A stretch of DNA of 19,261 nucleotides from contig SWBL01000575.1 in the NCBI GenBank assembly GCA_024195585.1, positions 1 through 19,261 on the forward strand, given 5' to 3'. Shown in pieces: positions 9,914-18,371 of the stretch. Every line of letters starts with the position of its first letter. Position 1 is the stretch's first letter. This DNA is from Aureobasidium sp. EXF-3400. Taxonomy: Eukaryota; Ascomycota; Dothideomycetes; Dothideales; Saccotheciaceae. The notes below the pieces were generated by a model. It saw only the letters and a list, made by a program, of their open reading frames with translations. It was not told the DNA's origin and did no database searches. A program made the position numbers and the translations under genes.

Positions 9914-10619
9914 TTGGAAGAAAGGTGGTGGTGAGAAGGAGAGGTCAGTTTAAATAGAGAGGAAAAGTGGTGGTGAGGACGAGTGAGGGAGGGAAAATGA
10001 AGTGAAGCGAGGAAATGCGTTGACAACTCAGACTCAACTGACTCTGCGTATGTTCATCCACTGCATTTTCTTTTTCTCTATATGGCTTTTTGCAAGTTCT
10101 TCCCTGCTCGCTACAAAGGTTCACAAAGAACTCCTTGTCTTGCTGTTCGGTTTGTTCTTGCATTGGTTTTGTTATTTTCATAGAGGTGGAATGCCATTGA
10201 CATTTTCACGATCCTGCTAGCATACCTTTCTATGTAACATCTCCTGACTGCTGCAATAGTGTATTGTGCAGATAACACATGACAAATGCACATCCACCGA
10301 GATTCCCAGTATCGTCAGCTACCTGTGGGCTTATTTATCATCTCCAAATCCGATCTACACTAACATGAAAAGGCATGACAAGGCATGACAACTCTCCAGA
10401 CTCTGCAGAGATGTGATACCAAACAAAGCCAAAGAGGAAGTTGCTTTCTCCATTGAATACATGTTCCCCTGGCAAGGAGGCCATGTACGGGCTGAGAAAT
10501 GACTTGAAGGAGTGCATTGTACCTTTCAACATTAGTCTGCCCTAGTATGGCGATGCGAATGTCGAGCAACAGTGTAAATACGAGGTTTGACGCAAGTGAA
10601 ATTGGAAAGTGGTGCGACA
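9914..10619. other. Spacer between helicase relics, no supported gene
   Basis: I find no helicase-like sequence or other gene in these 700 bp. A 64-codon minus frame at 10338-10532 has no known motif. AGGCATGACA occurs twice in tandem at 10371-10390. A purine-rich stretch lies at about 9918-10010. Confidence 0.4.
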
Positions 10620-10811
10620 AAGTTAGAGCAGAAACATCGTCTCCATTGTTGAATTACAAAAACAGGCCAGTTCTGCATGACCCATTGCTTCTCGTTCCTT
10701 CTTGGGATCCTTACTATCACCCTCACTCTAGTTCTCATCATCGCTGTCATCGAATGCTCTGTAGATATCCTCCTGGGTAACGTTGGGAGCAGTAGTGGAA
10801 GTGACACTCCG
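10620..10811 (-). pseudogene. Relic of a helicase paralog: C-terminus plus 3' flank
   Basis: On the minus strand, 10811-10728 encodes RSVTSTTAPNVTQEDIYRAF and an acidic DDSDDEN end before a TAG. This aligns with the last 25 residues of the neighbouring helicase (NVESNNTPLVTGADILHAL... then stop). The similarity continues past both stop codons: the flank at about 10727-10625 matches that at 10925-10825, including AATGGG and GATGTTTCTGCT words. The two tails are therefore a tandem duplication of about 198 bp. The rest of this paralog is missing. Confidence 0.75.
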
Positions 10812-10925
10812 TAGAGCAGAGTCCAAGCAGAAACATCAACTCAATCATTAGAACACAAAAGTAGGCAGTGCTTCAAGGCCCATTACTTTCCGCTCCTCCT
10901 TGGTTTCCTTGTCCTCCATCGATCT

Positions 10926-12599
10926 CTAGTTGGACTTGTCGCCGTCCAGTGCATGAAGAATGTCAGCTCCAGTGACAAGAGGAGTGTTGTTTGACTCGAC
11001 GTTCTCACCCTCGATGACGAGTGAAGAGCCGTTGACGGACTTGAAAGAAGTCTTGTAAGTTGAAACCAACTCCTCGTCTTCCTCGCCGAACAGAGTGCAG
11101 ATGTAGGCCTTTCTTTCATCACGACCAACACGAGCGCTTGCCTCGCGGTACGTGCCCACGTCTCGAATGGGATGGATATGGTAGGCAACATTGACGTTAG
11201 GGATGTTGACACCCTTGGCAAGCAAGTAAGTTGTGAAGAGGATAGCAAATTTGCCCCTACGGAAGTCCTCGAGAGTGGCCTCGCGCTCGGCTTCACGACG
11301 TCCGCCGTGGGTGTAGCGAACGTTGCCATCAACATCCTCGATGTTCAGAGACTTGAGGTACTCCACATACATCTTGTAAAAGGTCTCAACGCTTTTACGA
11401 GTCTCAACGAAGATGACTGCTCTCTCACGGCGGTACTACTCAGGGGGAGGATGCTCGTGCAGCCAGCGAGGGAAGGAGTTGAACTCCTCGATGGACAGAC
11501 GGACCCAGACCTCCTCAGTGCGGATGAGTTCCTCGGGATTTCTTCCCATTCTGATGATGGTGGGAGAGGGAGAGTTGGGTTTGAGGAGAGCCTTGACTGG
11601 AGCAACCACATCTAGAGTCATGCGCGAGCCCACGGCAATGACCTGGCACTCAGGAAGGTTGGTGTTCATGACATCGAAGAATTCGCGGAAGGATGGGTTC
11701 TTTGCGGAGGTGTCGACTTCATCTACGGTACAGTAGATTATCTGGGAGAGGTTGAGACGTTCGTTCTTGATGTGATCAAGGAGTCTTCCTGGAGTTCCAA
11801 CCACTGCAGTGGGCCACTTGCGCAGCGCAGTGATGTCGGCCAGGACAGGATCACCACCAACAAGAGTGGCACAGTTGTGGCCATGGAGTTCCAGTAACAG
11901 ACCCAAAAACTTGCCAATCTCCTTGGCGGTCTCGTGTGTGGGACACACAATCAGAGCTCGTGGCTTGCAGGGGAAGGATGAGTTTTGACCGATCGGTTGG
12001 GGGCTGGGAGACTGCTCAACGCCAGAGGCAGACTGGTCGAGGGCATCGGCAGAAGGCTCAGCGCCGGAGGTGGGAGGCTGCTCGACGACAGATACAGGAG
12101 GCTCGAGGCCAGAGGCGGGCTGGTAGGGGATGAAAGACGACATGATGGCGACGAACGCGCCGAAAGCCAGAAGTGTCGACTTTCCAGCAGGGTGAGGAGA
12201 GATGATGACCCTGTTGTAGTCGTCGTCGTTGCCATCCTGGCCCTTGACCCTGAGATACTCCAAGACACGTCTCTGCGAAGGGTATAATTTCATAACGCCG
12301 ATGCGGTTGAGAACACTGACGGCGAACTCGGAGAGACCAGTCACCGAGTCGAAAGCACGCGACTCGGACGACTGTGCGCCTTCAGCATGGATGGCGGCCA
12401 GGAGTCTGAGGGCTTGTAAGCATCGACAACGAGCAAGGGAAATGGATGACTTACTCTTGCTTCTCGGCGTCAGGGATGACTCGCTGCTTACGGTACTCGT
12501 CGAGCTCCCATTGGTAGCCCGGGTGGATGTCCACACTAGAAATCTGACTGCGGTTAGCTCTTTCCGATGCGGTTGTTTCGAGAATCTTACCTGATCCAT
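10926..12599 (-). pseudogene. Degenerate DEAD-box-like helicase interrupted by an in-frame TAG
   Basis: Exons 12599-12591 (MDQ only), 12543-12455 and 12405-10926 form one frame. The introns are 47 and 49 nt with GTAAG donors, CTAAC and CTTAC branch sites and CAG acceptors. Translation stops at TAG 11438-11436 (codon 356), but the same frame continues for another 169 codons with the rest of a helicase. Domain 1: Q-motif-like LYPSQ (73-77), Walker A variant HPAGKST (104-110), CPTHETA (187-193), LVGGD, GTPGR (236-240), DEAD variant VDEV (260-263), GSR in place of SAT (292-294). Domain 2, after the stop: IFVETRKS, AKGVNIPNV and SARVGRDER. An Ala/Ser/Pro/Gln-rich insert fills residues 124-178. It resembles the eIF4A/Dbp5 type, with several core motifs altered. 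It is a pseudogene, a truncated 355-residue protein, a readthrough gene or a sequencing error. Confidence 0.82.
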
Positions 12600-12816
12600 G
12601 ATGAGAGTGTGCTGATGATGTGCGGTATGGACAGAGATGGCCGTGGAAAGGTTGGAAGGGAAAAGGTGTGACCAAAGGGAGCGAAGGAGAGAGGAAGGAA
12701 GGAAAGAGACGCGGTGATGCGCTTGCGGACACGGAAGTGAATAAGAGCAGAAGCGATGAAACCTCACAACAATCAACAACACTTGGATGAATGTCTAGAT
12801 AACAAAACGCATTTTT

Positions 12817-13905
12817 TCAAGCCAAAGGTCCCAAAACCTGCTCGACGAACTCATCTGCACCTCTTGTAACACCATCCACATCCATCTTTGCCAAAACCTC
12901 GTTGACAGCTTCGACCACATCTCTTTCCTCCAAGACCTGGTGCATAATCACTCCTTCTTGTCTCCAATACTCGCCCACTTTTGTCCTGAATCCAGATTCC
13001 CTCATGACCACATTTCTAACGGCACCCAGCGATCTGAACTTTGCAAGCGATTTTTCCAGGACTCTAGTTTGAGATTCGAGGATGATGGCGGGAGAAGGCG
13101 GAAGTACGAAAGCGCGATTGGTGGCAGAAGCCCATATCAAAGCGCCTATCACAGCATCGATGGTGCAGATGGCGAGATGAGAAACCAAGTTCCTCGTCCA
13201 GAAGAAGTTTTCGACATCCGCAAAGGTGGTAGCGCGGGCGTTGCGCTGGTGATCGTACGTAAATACAGAAGCGAAGTCAGTAATCATGACTGCAACGGCT
13301 GAAAGTATAGCAACGGTTCTCCAGCGAGCGGAGGTCGTGCCGCCGATGAGAGAAGAGGTAGCGAGGCCGAGGAGGAGAAGGTGCATCAGGTGTGTCTTGA
13401 GCAGCGAAGGCAGAGCGCAGATCAGGTAGTTGAAACCAGCATTCTGGGCTTGAGGGTCATTGACCAAGGGGCAGTTGCACAAGACGGCAGGACCAAAGCG
13501 GAGGTATTGTAATCTTGCTTCCAGTCCTCCAGTAGAGAATATTTCGCGCAGTATTTCGTCCTGAGGGGAGGTAGAGGCCAATCGGTTGAACAGAACAGGC
13601 GTGGGCGTCTGTAGGCGCGAGCCAGTCTTGTCGAAGATGTTGACGGGTGTTAAGTATGGGAGTGTGAAGAGGAGCGAGACGACGGCGCTGGCGAAGACGA
13701 GGTTCAGAGCACGAGATGCTTCGGGCGATACGGGTATGCGTTGTGCATCATTCGGTGCTCGGAGGCTGCGGTAGAAGGCTATGATTCGAGGAAGGAGCAT
13801 AGGCCCGAAGAAGATGAGGGCCGACCGGATGCTGTATACCAATCGTCAGTTCGGTTGTCTTCTGTTGATGTTCCGTAGTGAGACGTACGAGCTCCAGGAC
13901 ACCAT
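12817..13905 (-). CDS. Fungal multi-pass membrane protein of unknown function
   Basis: Exons 13905-13889 and 13831-12817 give 343 residues. The 17-nt first exon encodes MVSWS plus two bases. The 57-nt intron has GTACGT, CTGAC and ATACAG. Splicing yields MVSWSSIRSALIFFGPMLLP, a better start than the in-frame ATG at 13842, which lies within the intron. Hydrophobic spans are near residues 8-26, 47-66, 139-168, 176-197 and 222-242, so about five transmembrane helices. A basic/acidic amphipathic C-terminal domain of about 95 residues (ESQTRVLEKSLAKF... to VEQVLGPLA) should lie on one side of the membrane. I recall similar uncharacterised proteins across filamentous ascomycetes but know no function. 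The gene lies 34 bp from the 5' start side of the helicase locus in the same orientation (its stop at 12817, helicase ATG at 12599). Confidence 0.85.
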
Positions 13906-14285
13906 GATTGCAGTCGCGCGTTAGAGAAAGAAGTCGCCGATGGGTACCAGTTGACGACTGTAAAATGTACAATGATGGTGAGTCTCGGAAAGCTGACATC
14001 TGTCCACCGAGCTTTCTCCGCACAAGAACTCCTCGAGCTGCAAATCATCTCGCAAGACAAACTTTCATCTTACTTCGCATCATGCATTCAGATGGCCCGT
14101 TTGCTGGGCTCGAAGAGAGAGAAAATGGTAGTGCTTTTGTGAATCATTATATAAGCTTTTAGCAAAGCAACACCACGTTCTGCCCAACCTCTTGGGTTCC
14201 ATCTGAACAAACTCCAACTGAGCAATACGATATTCTGCCGAACCTGACTCGTTCCATCTCGTCTCTACATTGTTTCAGCGTCATT
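13906..14285. other. Intergenic gap with an imperfect direct repeat
   Basis: This 380-bp stretch contains the promoter of the membrane protein gene and the 3' flank of the F-box-like gene. AGCAA.AC...TTCTGCC.AACCT...GTTCCATCT occurs at 14166-14204 and 14221-14259, with 29 of 39 positions identical and a 55-bp period. I see no gene. Confidence 0.6.
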
Positions 14286-15320
14286 CTAGCTCGGGTCTGG
14301 TTCATTGCCTGTAGCCCAACCTGTCTCGTCAAACTCGTAATCGAACTCGCTGGGGCTATCGCATTCTGTGATGCTCCTCTCCATCACAGGCAGACTATGC
14401 TCGAGGCACTTGAAAGTCAACTCCTTGCCATGATATGTGAAAGAATTTTCGAGCGGAAGATCCCATGGAGCAGCCACTTTGAACATCGAGTAACCCCACT
14501 CGGGAAGGCCAGCCAACGCCGACACGCCTTGCTCGAGGTGCCTGCGACGGGGCCAGCAGTAGCGCTTGTTCATTTCGTAGAGGGGTGTCCACATGTGGCA
14601 ATCCACTTGGATTATAAGACCGAGGCTTTTTTCCTCATCCAGCTCGAACAGGTAGGCCTCTTCGAAAAAGAGACTCTCAACAAAGTTGTGGAATATTCTG
14701 TCCTGCTCTGCTTGGTTCCAACTATCTTCAACGACTGACATTTGCATTTCACACCATATGCCAATGAGTTTCAGGCTAGGCAGGTCGGCAGTGCAGTATG
14801 AAATGCCAAAGAAGGGATCTGAGAACAGTCAGGACACAGTCGAAGGAAGACAACTGATACATATCGAATCAGACTTACCGATATCCGGAAGCTCGAACTC
14901 CGTTTGGAACCTGAATATGACCTCCGTGACCTTGTCCAAGACTTCGGTCGGTATCTGTAACCAATCTTATAGGGAAGGCATTGTTTGTCTCTTTCCTCCG
15001 CCACTCTCCTCATTGCTTGGGATGTCGCCGAAAGTGTAAGAGATCCAGAGAACTGAATTGCGAAGACACAACGGCCAGTATTCAGCGCGGACCAGTTTGT
15101 TGACTTGTAAGATTTCTGTGTAGTACATGTCGTCGATATAAATTTGCTCGATGTCCAAATGGTGTGGTGCTGTGTACTTGATATGGCATTTTTTGCTGTC
15201 CATCAGTTCCTCATAGATCATCAGGCGGAGTTCTTTCGGCAAGTCCAAGAATCGAAATGGCTGTTTTGGAAGGGCATCGGCCGCAGCAGCAGCGAGTTTT
15301 GCTTGCGAACGGGTTATCAT
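14286..15320 (-). pseudogene. F-box-like protein gene with an in-frame TAA
   Basis: The start at 15320 gives MITRSQAKLAAAAADAL, then FRFLDLPKELRLMIYEELM at about 22-40, the LPxELRxxIYE signature of fungal F-box-like/2EXR proteins that recruit substrates to SCF ligases or act elsewhere. The frame reaches TAA at 14969-14967 (codon 118). It continues in the same frame as DWLQIPTEVLDKVTEVIF to 14879, where a 60-nt intron (GTAAGT, CTGAC, CAG; 14878-14819) leads to the last exon, 14818-14286, rich in aromatic and acidic residues. Both sides of the TAA look coding. A 39-nt intron from GTGGCG to TATAAG would remove the stop in phase, but its signals are poor and it lacks a branch site. A nonsense mutation is the simpler reading. 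With the stop ignored the protein would be about 324 residues. Confidence 0.7.
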
Positions 15321-15542
15321 CGTGCGCTGCCGCTGGTTTTTTGTCGAGATGCTATGCGTTGGAAACGATTGGAGAAGCGGCGGAGTAGTTGGCAGAACGA
15401 AACGCTGGCTGGATACTTTCATCGAGAGGAAGGAGGGGACGGGCCCGACGCTCGCACGGACTTTTGCCGGTCGGCGCTGCTGTTTGAAGTTTTGGCGCAA
15501 TGGTTTCGTGCAGTCAACTTCAAGGCAGGCGCAGCATGCATG

Positions 15543-15579
15543 CATCACCTTGTTCTCGGTTTCGAGCCACAAGGTGGTG
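15543..15579 (+). repeat. CTCG-GTTT-CGAG hairpin, copy 1
   Basis: An outer 11-bp helix (CATCACCTTGT at 15543-15553 with ACAAGGTGGTG at 15569-15579, one G-T wobble) encloses an inner CTCG/CGAG helix with loop GTTT at 15559-15562, separated by a T on the left and CC on the right. Confidence 0.8.
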
Positions 15580-15712
15580 GTGATGCTTTGCGCCGCATGA
15601 GTTTGCGTGGAGCGACGGGCAGCGTGGTGGTATAGACAACGGCACTTCTCACGACCGATAAGTTGCGAGTATTACTATGTTCTCGGTTTCGAGCCACATG
15701 TTAAAATCTCGT
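15573..15712. repeat. Diverged 140-bp repeat unit, copy 1
   Basis: This stretch begins GGTGGTGGTGAT and ends with the second CTCG-GTTT-CGAG hairpin (15665-15712, with outer GCGAG/CTCGT pairing). It aligns end to end with 15996-16137. Shared blocks are GGTGGTGGTGAT, GCATGAG, GCGTGGTGGTAT, TTGCGAG and the hairpin ACTATGTTCTCGGTTTCGAG with its flanks. The middle is poorly conserved. Confidence 0.75.
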
Positions 15713-15752
15713 CCGCGTTTGTCGAAGGTTTCCGATGCGATGTGGATGATTT

Positions 15753-15804
15753 TACCAATACTCAACGACTGTCCAGTACAAAAACTATGTGCAATTGGTA
15801 GATC
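15753..15804 (+). repeat. AAAACTA-loop hairpin, copy 1
   Basis: TACCAAT (15753-15759) pairs with ATTGGTA (15794-15800). Inside, GTACA (15776-15780) pairs with TGTGC (15788-15792) around loop AAAACTA (15781-15787). GATCG follows the 3' arm directly. A 16-nt insert separates the two 5' helices in this copy. Confidence 0.75.
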
Positions 15805-15825
15805 GGTGTGTGAGAGAGGAAGTCT

Positions 15826-15875
15826 TACCTCGCTTCGGTGCAAAAACTATGTGCAAACGAAGCGGGGGTAGATCG
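15826..15875 (+). repeat. AAAACTA-loop hairpin, copy 2
   Basis: TACCTCGCTTCG (15826-15837) pairs with CGAAGCGGGGGTA (15858-15870), with one bulged G and one T-G wobble. Inside, GTGCA (15838-15842) pairs with TGTGC (15850-15854) around AAAACTA, leaving an AAA bulge. GATCG follows at 15871-15875. Confidence 0.85.
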
Positions 15876-15908
15876 TAAGATTGTGGTGTTGGAAGAAGTC
15901 GTAGTCAT

Positions 15909-15958
15909 TATCTCGCTTCGGTACAAAAACTATGTGTAAACGAAGTCGAGGTAGATCG
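15909..15958 (+). repeat. AAAACTA-loop hairpin, copy 3
   Basis: TATCTCGCTTCG (15909-15920) pairs with CGAAGTCGAGGTA (15941-15953), with one bulged T and one T-G wobble at a different position from copy 2. Inside, GTACA (15921-15925) pairs with TGTGT (15933-15937) around AAAACTA with the same AAA bulge. GATCG follows at 15954-15958. Confidence 0.85.
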
Positions 15959-15995
15959 AAAGAAGATTTGTCGAGAGAAGAAGCGGGGGACTCAT

Positions 15996-16137
15996 GGTGG
16001 TGGTGATACTCTGTGATGCATGAGAGAGGAAAGCGAATGCATGCATGAGATTCGATAGGAGCGTGGTGGTATCTCAAAGGCCGACAGATTGCGAGCATGA
16101 CTATGTTCTCGGTTTCGAGCCACATGTCAATACTCGC
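15996..16137. repeat. Diverged 142-bp repeat unit, copy 2
   Basis: This is the partner of 15573-15712, about 424 bp further right. It ends in the third CTCG-GTTT-CGAG hairpin: GCGAG 16091-16095 with CTCGC 16133-16137 outside, TGAC/GTCA next with one bulged T, ATGT/ACAT, then CTCG/CGAG around GTTT at 16112-16115. Confidence 0.75.
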
Positions 16138-16947
16138 TTTCTCTGCACCTTGCGATGGAAGGGCAGTCAAGGATCGAGCTTGGAGGATGCTGTGAAACTT
16201 CGCTTCGCAAGACCTCTTCACTCAAACGCACGACGTGAGGCTTGATGCATTTGGAAGGGAAGAGGTCAAGCTGAGTCGGATCAACGAGCTTGCTGTTGAT
16301 GATTGATTCGAGCCAGCGTATAGAGAAGGCATTCTAGGCGAAGGCAAAAGATACGTCTTGAGTGAAGGAACGGACGCCTCGGTGTCGGTGACAGGACAGC
16401 TAGGTAAGCGCACAGCTGTAGGAGAAGTTCGTCGGGTTTGTCAGAAGGAAGACGAGGTGGTTGTCGAGATCTTCAGACTCTTGGGCGTGCTTGATGCTCT
16501 CGACGACTGCGATTTATTTGTGCTTGAATAGATCTTCGGTCGAATGAGAAGACAAAAGTTGGGGCAAAGCTGAATCGAGAACATTCAAGGAAGCGGAGAA
16601 AGGACGTTCAAGACTAAGAGATCAAAGCAGCACACGAGGTGCCCATGCGGAGAGTCGAAGAGACAACAAAGAGGTAGGAGGTAGGTGTGATGTTGCGGAA
16701 GAAAGGAATGCGAGTTCGAGCAAGCGGTGTTGCGAGTGAATCCAGCTGGCTGTCTGCGGTATAGACTGCCAAGACCACGAGTGAAGGCGTTGTGGTGCAG
16801 CGTCACAGGCGCGGGAAATTAATACAAGGGTTCATTACATTGCAGTCGACACGATGGATGGCCATTCTTGAATGAGAGATCCGAGACTCTATTGTCACGT
16901 AGAAGCAGTGCCTCTTCCAAGTGTCGAAGTTGATTACATGTATAGCC

Positions 16948-17059
16948 GTAGAAATGCACAAAGGTTACGAGTCTAAGGCCAGAGTCCAAGGAGAGACTTC
17001 ATCTTAACGGGTCTTCCGCGGATACAACGATGATAATGGAGATTATTGTGCATTTCTAC
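16948..17059. repeat. 14-bp perfect inverted repeat
   Basis: GTAGAAATGCACAA at 16948-16961 is the exact reverse complement of TTGTGCATTTCTAC at 17046-17059, with an 84-nt spacer. No open frame or direct flank repeat marks it as a mobile element end. Confidence 0.7.
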
Positions 17060-18371
17060 AGTATTGATACCATTCTCGTTGCTTTTGAAGTGATGATAGT
17101 CTAGTTTACCATCAATCGAAGCCGTTGTTTTGCCACCATCTTTGGCTGTAAAAGTGCACAGTAGACTCGGGGAAGCGATAGAGTCCTCGGAGAGTAGCGC
17201 GTTCGAAATCTCTCTATGGACTAAACTTGTATGCGAAAAGTATTGTGCCTTTTGATCGTTTCTCTGAATCGAGAGGCGAGTTGAAGCCGTGGACTTCCAG
17301 CTGTTAGAGGCTGCGAGAAGTGTTCAAAGATCAATTTGTTCATTAAACATTGTAGCCCAATGCACGATATATCTAACCAAAGAAATAGCGTCAGATATCG
17401 TTACCATAGACATTTTAGAGAAAGAGAGCACAATTGCAGCACATAGCTGCTCCAGAGAAGACGTCGGGATTGTGGCCAGGGTGGTAGATTCGACACCCAG
17501 GACTTGGGCAGAAAAAGACATGACGCTGGGAGATCAAACCCGCCAACGAGTCCTCCTTGTGCTAAACTCTGCTACTCCGGCTCTGCTCTTCCCACTATAC
17601 ACAGGCGCAAGTAGAGCTACCAAAATGTACAATAGCATTCTAGACCAGGGATGTCTCCAGAGAGAGCCCAGAGCATATCGTAGTGAAAGCTTCCCTCTCA
17701 CCAAAGGAACTGTGTATCTCTTTAAGCTTGAAGGTCAGATAGTATGATCACACTTCTCAGCTCGCAGCAGAGTAGCACGATCATAGCAGAGAGATATGCT
17801 ATCTATGGCATGAAGCAAAACAGGCGGGATGATATCCTTAACAGATGAGACTTCTACAGCGTCGAAATTGACATAGCGGCGGAAAATTGATCGGATAGCG
17901 GCACCAAAAAGTGGAAGGGAATAGGGAATGGCTAGCAGATGCTGTCTTACTTGCGCTGCAAGAACGTGGCATGAGGCGGCGTGAGCATCGAGGAAGCAAA
18001 AGCAGAGCAACAGCAAAGGCTTGGTGGAAGATAAAGTCGAGTGCGCAAGACGGCAAGCAGAAGCGACCGAGGAAGAGACAGCAGTCACAAGGAGGTATGG
18101 AGGAGTGTAAGAAGACCAGGAACATCACGAGAGAAGAGGAGAAGAGTCAAGCATAAATGGGGTGCAATCAACAATGAGTTTTGAATTGCTGCTGCAAACT
18201 GATAATCTAAGCCATAAACCCAGATCCCTCGAAGCAACTGCCTCGCCATCATGTTTCATGCAGGTCGTGACAGGAGAAAAGGTGGTATCGTTAGTGTAAT
18301 GCTAAACTCATGTGACCTTGAGTAAAGCACCGAAGCAAAGAAAGACTTTTGGAAACCAAATGTCAAACCGT

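Larger units (their letters stand above)
15321..18371. other. Long gene-poor region between F-box-like gene and EF-1alpha
   Basis: This 3-kb region has no gene I can support. The left third carries the hairpin repeat families listed separately. A 14-bp inverted repeat lies at 16948-17059. The longest frames, 17289-17747 (+, 152 codons) and 17735-18088 (-, 117 codons), have no motif and no supporting splice sites; either could still be a small orphan gene. The last few hundred bases hold the 3' flank of EF-1alpha. Confidence 0.4.

Noticed and set aside
11936..12287. Plus-strand Arg/Gly-rich frames
   Set aside because: They are antisense shadows of the low-complexity insert of the helicase.
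15555..15570. GGTTTCGAGCC resembles a tRNA B box
   Set aside because: It has an extra T against the consensus, and no acceptor stem, anticodon arm or A box surrounds any of the three copies.
15649..16221. Minus-strand frames that each begin MWLETEN
   Set aside because: The shared start is just the minus-strand reading of the CTCG-GTTT-CGAG hairpin repeat. The frames diverge at once and break at repeat differences.
17289..17747. 152-codon plus frame as a possible gene
   Set aside because: Composition is unremarkable and no family resemblance is visible, with competing frames on the other strand.
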